Shown piece after piece: positions 45,690 to 55,989 of a stretch of DNA of 64,000 bases (its first letter is position 1; each line of letters opens with the position of its first letter). Under the pieces are notes generated by a model, which did not search any database, was not told the origin of the DNA, and saw only the letters and a program-made list of their open reading frames with translations. Source of the DNA: Phyllostachys edulis (lineage: Eukaryota; Streptophyta; Magnoliopsida; Poales; Poaceae); assembly GCA_036346405.1 (NCBI GenBank), contig CM070553.1:73472976-73536975 (forward strand), in the 5' to 3' direction. Both the position numbers and the translations under genes were made by a program.

Positions 45690-47708
45690 AGGCTTGAAAA
45701 GCAAAGCAATGGAAAATGGATTTGGACTTGGGCGAAGCTAGTTGTTTGGTTGGTGCATGTCTATGCACGGGGGTCGTGTGATTCGATGCCCCAGGGTTGA
45801 GGTTTGTCGCCCAAGTCAATTAAGGACCGGTCTTTGAGACACCTCTTGCTAAGCCTATAATGGGCTATGCCACAACTGTGCAACCACATGTCTCCAGTGT
45901 GGGGCGTGGGACCTGGCTAATTAATTTGCAAAGTTCCATCATGGTCGATCTGGCTGGGGTGTGGGTGGTCTTTTATGGCCTGTCTTTTTATGACTATGTA
46001 ATTCCCACTGGCTCAAGAGGGCAAAACCTTAGAGTAGGATGGACTGTGGTGGAATGATGCATTGTAAAGGCCTCGTCATGTGCTCTAGACCTCTCACCAA
46101 AGGAAGTGTGAGGTGGTATGGACGGATGCCAAGCAAACTAGAGAATTCATGTCATGTGGGTAAAGTGTATAACCTCTGCAGAGTGTAAATCTATTCGAAT
46201 AGCTGTGTCCACGGTCATGGACATGCTGGCAATGTCACTCAAAGTTAGATCTTGGTTTTGGGTATTCAAAAGGTTTGTGAAAAATGGTTTTGGATTGCTA
46301 TCCAATTGGGAAATGGGCGGGAAGCCATGTGACAGGAGGGTATCCTTCACCATCTTGATGATGAATGTTATCCAACTGAAAATGGAGTTTGCAAAAAGGA
46401 ATTTTAACTATTATATCCTGCCTTGAAACTTAGTACTTGTTATTAAAATAAAATTGGCTTTATGCAAATCAACCCTAATATGCCTTCCCTTGACATATCC
46501 CTATGCATGTCATTATGTTAATTGATGGGTGTAACTTGCGAGCACGGTAGTTGTGCTCACTCTTGCTTGATTCATGAATTGAGCAAGTGAAGACTTCTTC
46601 GATGGTGAGGATGACCAAATCAATTAGGTCGCGCCCTCCAGTCAATCACCTGTGGTGTAATGGTTGGAGTCTATCTTCTGGTTTTCCGCTGTGTGTTATG
46701 CTCTCGGTTGCTGGAGCTTGTAAGCAACCCCTTGTAAACAACTCCCTTTTGTTGTTAATAAAGCTGTTGTGGATGCCTATGTTATCACTTACTTGCTGTG
46801 AGAACCAGTCATTGATCTCTGGGGGCTGGTTTAGATCGCAGAGGATTTGAGGCTTGCCCCAAGCCCCACGACCTCCTCGGGTTGGTTCCTCTCGGACCTC
46901 CCTCGGGTCAGGAAGTGGAGCATGGGGAGGTCAGAACCCCAGACCTCCGAGTGGTCCTCTCGGACCTCTCGGGAGGTCTATGCGGTCCTACCGGGATGTC
47001 CCCTGGGACGTCCTGGGAGTCCTTTTACGGACCTCCCAGGAGGTCCTAAGGGACCTCTCAGGACATCCTGGGAGTCCTTTACGGACCTCCCAAGAGGTCC
47101 TAAGGGACCTCCCGGGTGCGCCCTGGGCCGAGTCGTCACAATGACCGTGGACACGGCTATTCGAATAGATTTACGTTCTGTAGAGGTTGTACACTTTACC
47201 CACATGACATGAATTCTCTAGTTTGTTTAACATCCGACAATGCCACATGACACTTCCTTTGGTGAGAGGTCTAGAGCACATGACAAGGCCTTTACAAAGC
47301 ATTACTCCAACGCAGTCCACCCTCGCTAAGGTTTCACCCCCTTTGGACTACCCATCCGCAGGGTTCAGGCCCCCTCTTGCACTAGGTGGGACTACAAAGG
47401 TCGAAACATGACTACCCACTGCATCCACAGGATCAACCGCGATGGAGCTTTGCAAATTAGTCAGACAGGTCCCTTTGCCCATTTCTCAGGACATGTGGTT
47501 GTACAGTGAGGCATAGCCCATTATAGGCATAGCAAGATGCGGCTCAAAGACCAGTCCTCATATGGCTTGGGCGGCTAACACAAAACCCCTGGGTCTCAAC
47601 CCTACCCGAGTTGAGCCCGTGCATACCCTGCACCAGCCAAACAACCAATCCGCCCAAGACCAAATCCATTTGTTCATTTCTGTTTTTCAAAACCATTTAT
47701 CAAAACCT

Positions 47709-47730
47709 CCATGACAACCCAATGTCATGG
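47709..47730 (-). repeat. CCATGACA stem-loop in the outer LTR
   Basis: CCATGACA, loop ACCCAA, TGTCATGG: a perfect 8-bp stem at the place equivalent to the three hairpins of the inner LTR; here only one unit remains. Confidence 0.6.
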
Positions 47731-48373
47731 TTTTAAAACATTGAATATTTTGGTCTGTTGGAGGAAACATTTCCCAAATCAAGATGTTTGGTCTAGCAAG
47801 GCTAAGCATTCATTTTTCAAAAGCCTCTGGTCCTTACTATTGCAAAAACCAGATTTTATCTAAGGTGACAATGGAGTTGGTTCAACATAGATAGTGGCCA
47901 TACAATGGAACTAGGCATAGCTACGAACAGAAAGATAGGCATTGAAATAACTTAGTAAAAGTAAGCATGCATACATCTTTGAAACAGAACATAAGTATCT
48001 TGAAATGATAGGTGCAATATGATCAAGGGTGCAACTTGCCTTGCTCAAAGTCTTGAGCTTCTTCTTCTTCTTTAAGGAACTCTCGCTCCTCACGGCCTTC
48101 GCAATCTACACGGTGAAAGAAAACAAAATGACTCAAATAGAGCTCCAGCAAGACCCAAAGAAACTCCAAATGAACTCCAATGTAAAACCAACTGAGAGAT
48201 TAGGCGATCAGGAGGAGGTCCAGGGGGCTTGTTGGAGGAGGTCCACAGCTCAAGAGAGGAGGTCCAAGAGCTTGGAGGGAGGTCCGAAGCTCTGGGGAGG
48301 AGATCCACGAGCTGCTCGGTTGAGCCAGAGAGGGAAAGTGAGGAAGAAAGTGAGAGAGGAAGGGCTGCCCCAA

Positions 48374-48383
48374 CTATATATAG
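48374..48383 (-). promoter_or_regulatory. TATA box of the outer LTR
   Basis: CTATATATAG, palindromic at its core; direction is taken from the GGGGCAGCCC that follows on the minus strand, as in the inner LTR. Confidence 0.55.
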
Positions 48384-48660
48384 CTGGAGCCAATGAGATT
48401 TCCCCAGGGTGCGGGTGTTCAGGAGTTGGTAAAAAGGACCATGAACGCAGGCAAGGGATGTGACAAAAAGTATGGCACGAGTGCTGCAAAAGTGGTAGCA
48501 TTTAATGCGATACAACATGCATTAAATGTGGGGGAGACTTCCTTGCACAAGGACACAGTCAAAAGATAAAGAAAAAATGGGTGTGACTGCCAAGTGGGGC
48601 CAGTCAAGACCCGAAGGGGAGGTCCTGCGGAGGCCTTGAGGAGGTCCCGCAGAGGACAAG

Positions 48661-49376
48661 GGGAGGTCCTGACGGTTGGATCTCCGAAAGGGAGGTCCAA
48701 CGGCCAAGATCAAGTGCAAAGGGGAGGTCTGGATGGTTAGGATCCCCAAAGGGGAGGTCTTAACGGCCAAATCTAACAAGGAGGAGGTCTGGACGGTTAA
48801 GATCTCCAAAGGGGAGGTCTTAACGGCCAGATCTCCAAAGGAGGAGGTCTGGATGGTTAAGATCTCAAAAGGGGAGGTCTTAACGGTTAGATCTAATAAG
48901 GAGGAGGTCTGAACGGTTAAGATCTCCAAAGGGGAGGTCTTAACGGTCAGATCTACAGAGGAGGAGGTCTAGGCGGTTAAGATCTCCAAAGGGGAGGTCT
49001 TAACGACCAGATCTTCAGAGGAGGAGGTCTGGACGGTTAAGATCTCCAAAGGGGGGGGTCTTAACGGCAGATCTACAAAGGAGGAGGTCTGGACGGTTAA
49101 GATCTCCAAAGGGGGGGTCTTAACGGCTAGATCTACAAAGGAGGAGGTCTGGGCGGTTAAGATCTCCAAAGGGGAGGTCTTAACGGCCAGATCTACAAAG
49201 GAGGAGGTCTGGACGATTAAGATCTCCAAAGGGGAGGTCTTAACGGCCAGATCTACAAAGGAGGAGGTCTGGACGGTTAAGATCTCCAAAGGGGAGGTCT
49301 TAACGGCTAGATCTACAAAGGAGGAGGTCTGGACGGCTCCAAAGGGGAGGTCTTAACGGCCAGATCTAACAATGAG
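48661..49376 (-). repeat. 60-bp tandem repeat array, about 12 units
   Basis: From 48781 to 49320 nine units keep an exact 60-bp register apart from base changes; units before and after are more diverged or shortened. Each unit contains GGTTAAGATCTCC and GGGGAGGTCTTAACGG, which face each other as a near-perfect 13-bp inverted repeat around AAAG. It is located in U3, upstream of the LTR TATA on the minus strand. Confidence 0.92.
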
Positions 49377-49570
49377 GAGGTCCTAGAGGAGGGAGGTCCT
49401 GAAGGACACGGGGAGGTTCAAATAGACAAGGAGGAGGTCCTAGAGGACATGGGGAGGTCCTGAAGGACACGGGGAGGTCCAAATAAACAATGAGGAGGTC
49501 CTAGAGGACATAGGGAGGTCCTGAAGGATACGGAGAGGTCCAAATAGACAAGGAAGAGGTCCTAGAGGAC
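49376..49570 (-). repeat. Second minisatellite, GGAGGTCC-type
   Basis: About three units of roughly 60 bp with GAGGTCCTAGAGGACAT, GGGGAGGTCCTGAAGGA and GAGGTCCAAATA. The reverse-complement counterpart is at 43740-43930 in the inner LTR. Confidence 0.7.
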
Positions 49571-49965
49571 ATAGTGGGGTTCAAAAGATACAAAGAGTGA
49601 GTTCAAATGGATTTAAGAAGGGTTTAGACTTGCAGAGGTCTAAGCTTGGGAAGGAACCACAGAAGGAGGTGTAGACCAGGGAAGGTACAATCACTTGGGG
49701 AGGTTTAGACCTAAGGAGGTCTGGTCTAGAGATGGACAAAACATGGACAGAATAGAAAAGATCACCAAAACTCCAACAAACTCAACAAACCATCAAGGAA
49801 TTTTAGTTGAAGTTTGAGTTAGTCAATTTGAAATCCATCTTGAAATTTCAAGTTAAGCTTTGAATTCTCATCAAAACAAAATGGTTCTTTTTTATTTTGA
49901 AATCTTCAAAAAGGCTCTGAAAATCAGGGTGTCACACCATCATTAACATCTATTAGCTGCAGCAT

Positions 49966-50408
49966 TGTAACGCCCGACCCGGAGTCACCCGGGGAGGTCT
50001 TACAGACCACTCGAGAGGTCTAGCAAGACCTCTTGGAAGGTCCTTCAAGACCACCCGGACGTCCCCAAGGTGAGCTCCAGACAGCCACGAGATGACCCTA
50101 AGGTCCACGACTCAACCAAGGAGAGGTCGAAGGATCAATCCTGAGGAGGTCGTGAGACCTGGAGTGGCCCAAGTCCTCCCACGACCAGTCCCGAGGGAGG
50201 CGTGGAGGGCTGGGATCACCCCAAAGACCTCCCACAACCAGACCCGAGGGTGGTCGTGGTGGTCAGGGATCACCCCATGCTTCCCCGTGTGAACCGAGTT
50301 AGTCCCAAGGATCAACAGCTAGCTCTTCACAGCATACAACAGTGGTAACATACACTTCAATGAGAGCTTTATTAATATCAACAAATTTGTTTACAAAGGG
50401 GAGGCATA
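49966..50408 (-). repeat. LTR fragment of the GGACCTCC family
   Basis: It starts TGTAACGCCCGACCCGG, has the GGAGGTC block, and TTTATTAA near 50369 (AATAAA on the minus strand). It is cut at 50409 by the start of another LTR; the rest is outside or lost. Confidence 0.55.
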
Positions 50409-51305
50409 TGTAACATCCCAAAATTTTGGTCTGTTTTAAAGTTTTAAAAGAAAAATAACCATTTGAGTTTTTCTGCTAAGGTTAAAGCTTAATTGGAATT
50501 TTCAGAGTTCAAAAACAATTTAATGTGGATAATCTTAACATCAACTATTATCAAAATTATTTTATTTGGCTTTTATGAGCTTGGATATATTTTCTAGAAT
50601 TCTTCTGAGTTCATTTGCTGATTTCTAAGTTTTATTTGGAGTTCTTGCTATTTTCTAAAAAGAAAAACTATTATAAATCTCAGATTGTCCCTTGGGCTGA
50701 AACCCATTCCTATTCAAATCCAGCCTGCTCCTGTGCAACCCATTTCCTTTTGATTCGGCCCGTTCCCACGCGGCCCGCTCTTTTTCCCCCTCGTCGCGCG
50801 CGCGTGTGGCTGGCCCCACCGGGCAGTCGCTGTCGGGTCATGCGCGACGTAGCCGAGTCCGAGCCGTTCTCGCTGACTCCTGGGACGCGCTACCACGTCG
50901 TCTTCATCTCCGCGATAGACTCTTCTTCTCTGACTTCTTCGCAGCCGCGCTACCGCCGTTTCCTTCACGAACTCCTCACTCCCGAGGCTATTTAAGGCCT
51001 CAAGGACCTACGTTCCTCGCATCTCGAGCCGCGCCGCCTCTTTTGCCCTAGCCACCCGCGCTCAAGTTGCCGCCTGGAGCCCTAGCACCTTCGCCTGCAT
51101 CTTCGTCTTCAGCGCCGGCGGAAGGTCCTCGTCAGCCTCGCCGTGCTCTTGTGCCCCTCGACGCCGTTTGACGCCACCTTCGGGCTCACCTCCTCATCCG
51201 CATCCCGGAACCACCCTCGCCTTCGTCGGGGAGCCCTCGTGCCGCCCGTCGCCGTCAAGCCCGAGGCTCAGGATCCGCCTAATCGTTGCCACCGGCCGCC
51301 ACGAT
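50409..51305 (+). repeat. LTR fragment (plus strand), interrupted
   Basis: It starts TGTAACATCCCAAAATTTTGG after GCATA. AT-rich U3, then GC-rich from 50760, with TATTTAA at 50989-50995 and a CTAGCC/CGCCG-rich leader. It is interrupted at 51306 by another LTR. Open frames on both strands here carry no domain. Confidence 0.55.
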
Positions 51306-54300
51306 TGTAACAGCCTCAGCTTTAATAAACAATAATAAGATGCTGTTCATAGCATCAATGTTCATTTTGGCAAACTGGGCATTATGTTACAATCTAACTT
51401 CCCCAATTTCTAGTCAAGAACTCAAACTTGATCAAAGCTTCAAAAGAAAATACCAATCAATGTTGGTATCGAGACCGGGAAATATTTCATTAAAAACTAG
51501 ATGAAATATCTTGACCAAAAATAATTTTTGTTAAATTTCTAAAGATTATCTTGACTTTGATAAAAATATTTGTCTTTAAATAAACCTATTCGGTTTAAAT
51601 GAATTATTTATGTAATTTAAACTGAGAAACAATGGTTTTCAAAATTTATTTGGGGAATATATCATCCCAGTAGCAATTCTGCAAAATTTCATATTTTTAC
51701 AAATTTATTTGCTATTTCTAAAGCACCGGTCAAACTTTTGAGGATTTAAATGAGATTGGTCAACTCATCGGTCTAAACCCGGCCCTTAGCCATCAGAGCG
51801 ACTTCGATCCCGACGAGTTTGAGTCCAACCAGATGCATCAGTCCGGCTCATCACGATCATGCGCACGCTCCAACTCCAAGTGAATGTGAGCCATCGATCT
51901 CTTCGCGAACGGACGTGATCTACGATGCGGTGCAGGTCATCGATCCACGCGAGGCGATTTCCACCGATAGATCCCCATCCTACCGCGCCCAGTTTTGGAT
52001 TTAAAACCAAAACGCACATTAAAACTCATGACCATTGGATCCTCTTTGAACCGTCCAGATCAGCGTGAACGTTCGGACCATTCTGATCAGCCACGCAATA
52101 TTAGCCGTAGGATCTTAATCGTGTGGTGTGTCATTTTCAGTGTATACCATTTTTGAATGGGGAAAGCTGAAATGCACGCGAGCTCTTGGATCCTCAACGA
52201 ATGAACCAGATCTAGTGTGCCGTTCGGACCGTCCGAATGCACCACGTGATCTCCGCCGTTGGATTTTGATCGCACGGACTGTATTGATGGGCCGTTCGGA
52301 CCACCTCAACACCCCATCAATCCTCACCGTTGATTTCAGATCCAACGTGTTTTCTTTTTGGGATTCAGAACTCACAGGCGCGCATTAAATTCTGGCCGTT
52401 GGATTTAAATCCTACGATGCCGCTTCAAGCGTGGGCGCTTAAGGCCTTATTTTTGCATCACCGTTAGATTGTGATGAAACGGTCCTTGTGGATTGTGACG
52501 TTCGGACCTCCCGATTCTCTTAATCAATCTCAGCCGTTTATTTGTAATCGCATGGCCCATATGAGAAGGGCACTGGTTAGAACTTCTCAACGCCCTGATC
52601 AATCACAGCCGCTCATTTTTAATCAAACGGCTGATGTTCTTTGGGAATCACGGTGTTGTGTGCGTTGCTGTGGCTGCCATTGGGACCCTCTCGTCAGTGA
52701 CGCTCTTCCTTTCTTCTTTCTTTGTGCCGTCTCGACTCCATCCATGGGCGGTGGCCTTATCTGATAGTTGTGCGAACATTCTTTTGGTATTTGGCATCAG
52801 ATTGCCACCTCATCAGCTTTGGAGAATTCTCGCTTGCTCTAGAGATCAAACTCTATATAAACCCTACTTTCTGAGCCTCTGCCATTGTTGACCAAGGGAG
52901 CTCTCCTCACTTTCTTCCTTCCTTCTCAGTGAAGCTTTCTGGCTTACACTCCTTATTCATCTATAATCATGCCTAATTCACTTAGTAATGTGAGTTTTGG
53001 CATTATTTTGTAGGTTGAACAAGAGTTGCTCTCTGTTGAACCAAGCCGGTCGGAAGCACCACCGTGGTGATTTCTTACTCCGGTGAATTATGCCTCATTC
53101 TCTCTTGTAAAGGTCATGTATTACGATCATATTAGCTCAAGTCTTCCATTCTTTTCGACCTTGGTCGAGCAGGTGAAGTAGTTATTGCATCTTTTCCATT
53201 TCGGCCGAAACTTGACTTCATCTTTTCCAGCTCCGGTAAGTGAGTCTTGGTCCTATCTTTTCCTGTCTTGAGCACCCTAAGAACATCAGTAGCTCACATG
53301 CATCACTCACTTGTGCATGTAATACTCCAATTGCCTTATCCCCGAAATGTTGTTTTATATAACTTTTCGGTCTTTCATATCGTATTCAAGTTCTAGGGTT
53401 TCTCATGTTATCTTATCAGCTTATTTAGGTTCTATCTAAACCCTAGCAACATAACCAGTTGTTCTTTTTATTCTTAAGGCATTCAACTTAACTGTTTATC
53501 AAAGTCACTCCTCTGTCAGTTGTTGTCGGGCAAACCGACAAAATCAGTAGTTCTGTCCATTTTCTGTTAATCTTGCTAATAAGGGTTAACAAGGGTTGGT
53601 CTAGGGTTTTATCTTTCTTAAATATTAGGTTTAGCTCTAACAAGAAGCTGGTGTTTAAGTGTGTGACCTATAAGCAAGAATCTTCAATTCTGGACTTTGA
53701 TGTTTTGTTGCCGGTTGAACCGACAATATGCACAGCAAGGTTTTCAATTTCTTAGATTACTGTCAATTAATTATTAAATGATGAGTTAGGTTACTATCCT
53801 AGCTTTGAATACTCTTAGTTCAAGCAAAGTATTTCATTTATATGATGCTTAGCTCGGCAAACAATTCAACTGTAATCTGTCCTGTTTCAGTTTCTAAAAT
53901 CTGAAACTGTAGTTCTAAACCCAAACTCTAAATTGTGGTAAATAATACTAGCAAAGGTTAGTTGTAGCTTAAGCATGTTGCTAATAATGCATTAAGCCAT
54001 TGACCATACATTCTTTTTATACATGCCGTTCTCTGCCTTTTTCCTTGTGTTCATTGGACTTTATTTTCTTTTAGATTCTGGTTCTTCTGAAGTGGTTGAA
54101 TCTGGTATTGAGCAACAAGAATTTGAACAAGAGGTTTACTATTATTACCAAGGCAAGCATCCTCTTTGCACCATGCTGATCCCAGAATTTTTGAGCTGTA
54201 GATTTCCAAAATACAGAGATACTATTGCATGCTAATTTTCTAAAATTTATTTGTGATCTATCTCTAGATAGTTACAACCTAACACTTGAGGCTTATCTTC

Positions 54301-54703
54301 AATATAATCATATACTCAAACTTAAGGTAGTACTTCTGTACTTAAATACTTGTTTTCCGTTATTGCTTAGCCATGCAGTCCATAGAACGTTAGTGTTTGG
54401 CAAGCTTATCTTGTCAAACGTGGGAACAATAAATGAATTTAATTTATTTTGATTCTTTGTTCAGTTTATTTAAATCAGAAATGAATTTAAATCTTGTTTA
54501 ATAAACTGATTTTAAATCTGGACAAGTGGATGCTAGTGATGGTGCCTTAGTGCGAGAATTGGGAATGTGGTTGTCTTATGCGGATTGATTAAGGGTGAAC
54601 ATCAATTTGGATGATTCAAGCCCCACGCACTTCCACACGCAGGTTAATGCTATTGAGTTGAAATATGGGAAAGTAAGGGCATATGTGTTTGACCACCAAA
54701 TCA
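51306..54703 (+). repeat. Long LTR, left part, hosting the second CACTA element
   Basis: It starts TGTAACAGCCTCAGC after ACGAT. U3 at 51780-52460 contains several CCGTTGGATTT-type motifs; TATATAAA at 52854-52861 is followed by a CTTTCTTCC-rich leader. The sequence continues past the CACTA element at 62707. No end with ACGAT is seen, so it probably runs out of the window. Confidence 0.55.
52854..52861 (+). promoter_or_regulatory. LTR TATA box
   Basis: TATATAAA in CTCTATATAAACCC, 1.55 kb from the LTR start. Confidence 0.6.
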
Positions 54704-54711
54704 CACTACTA

Positions 54712-55200
54712 CAGAACCGACATCACAGGCGGTTGAATCGTCATCGCAGGCGGTTTCGAACCGTCTATGTTTGTTGGTGCTGTGATAACGAGATATTATC
54801 ACGAGCGGTACAAAACCGTCGTGATACGAAATATCACGAGCGGTACAAAACCGTGCGTGATATTAAATATCACGAGCGGTTTTATTAAAAACCGTCAGGA
54901 AGTCAAGTATCACGAGCGGTTTGAGCGAAAACCGTGTGTGATATGAGAATATCACGAGCGGTTCTAAATAAAAGCATGCGTGATAGGAGAATATCACGAG
55001 CGGTTCTAAATAAAACCGGCCGTGATTTACGAATATCACAGGCGGCTTTTGTGTAGAACCGTCGTGATATTCTCCTATCACGCACGGCTTTTTGTAGAAC
55101 CGTCGTGATATTCGCTATCACGCAGCGATTTGCGATCGAAACCGCTCGTGATACTTGCCTTCCTGCACGGTTTTAACACAAAACCGTCTGTGATAGCTCG
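54712..55200. repeat. Left subterminal repeat array
   Basis: More than ten copies, in both orientations, of TCACGAGCGGTT or TCACAGGCGGTT, most paired as ...CGGTT...AACCG... inverted units about 45-60 bp apart. By family knowledge these are binding sites for the CACTA accessory transposase. Confidence 0.85.
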
Positions 55201-55989
55201 TACTTCGCCCACAATTTCTTTGTTTTCTGGCTAGCCTCGGGAATTGCTAGCCATGCCCTCTGAAAACAAGCATTCACGTAAGCAGATTCAAGCATTCACG
55301 TAAGCAGTTCAAGGAGCCATGACAACTCAAAGTGATCATTACTCAAAATAAATTACAAAAGATCCGCATTTGTTCAAGTATTGTCGCTATAGTTACAACT
55401 AGATTACAATTGTTTGCATTGAGAGGTTTTAGTGGGGTGATGCTCGGGTTGGCGACGGAGTGAAACTCTCCGTTGTCGTTAATGATTTATGTGTTGATAA
55501 GGCGCAGAGCTTCCTCGAATGTCCTTGATCTCTTCCGCAACGAGTGAATCACATTGTAAATTCAAGGCTGCCGCTAGCAAGAGTAAAGTGGTAAGATATA
55601 TATATTTAAATTTATAATTAGGAAATAATTATTTGAGATTGACAAACCTCGGGATCCTTCTTCCTAGTCAGAAGGATTAGTCGCATATGATAGCGACGTA
55701 GATTGCACATAACTCATCATCTTTTTGTTTGGCGGCCTTCGCAAAAATAGAATTACATATATAGGTATAGTCGGTTCGAGACGCGTTATTATGAAGTATG
55801 ATATAGGATTATAGTGTTGTAGCGCGTCTGGGAAAATCCATCTGTGTGTTAGTTGGCGCTCTTTCCATTGTATATTCCTTTGTTGGCAACATAATTGATG
55901 AGCGACCTACATGATTCAAAAGGTTATCCTCGGCCATTTCAAGCGAATGAAGACTACAATAGAGTTATGTAAGGAGGAAATGAGCATAC

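Larger units (their letters stand above)
42524..47140 (+). repeat. Inner 4.6-kb solo LTR, opposite orientation
   Basis: TGTGACACCCTGATTTTC to GCCGAGTCGTCACA, with a perfect ATGAC duplication (42519-42523 and 47141-47145). It begins with the same sequence that ends the outer LTR in reverse. It has a TATATATAA box at 45021-45029 and AATAAAG near 46758, followed by GGACCTCC/GGAGGTCC inverted motifs to the end. It lies inside the outer LTR, so it is the younger insertion. Confidence 0.9.
41657..49936 (-). repeat. Outer solo LTR, interrupted by a related LTR
   Basis: It starts TGTAACGACCTGG and ends CAGGGTGTCACA, with a perfect CCATC duplication (41652-41656 and 49937-49941). Without the nested 4617-bp LTR and its duplication it is about 3.66 kb. 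On the minus strand it has a TATA at 48374-48383 and AATAAA near 42003-42008. U3 holds the 60-bp tandem array. No internal domains: a solo LTR. Confidence 0.88.

Noticed and set aside
42524..47140. A complete retrotransposon rather than a solo LTR
   Set aside because: No primer site, polypurine tract, gag or pol motif, and no internal direct terminal repeat seen; single TATA and single poly(A) region as in one LTR.
48661..49376. CRISPR-like regular repeat spacing
   Set aside because: The whole 60-bp unit is repeated, so there are no unique spacers, and the context is a plant LTR.
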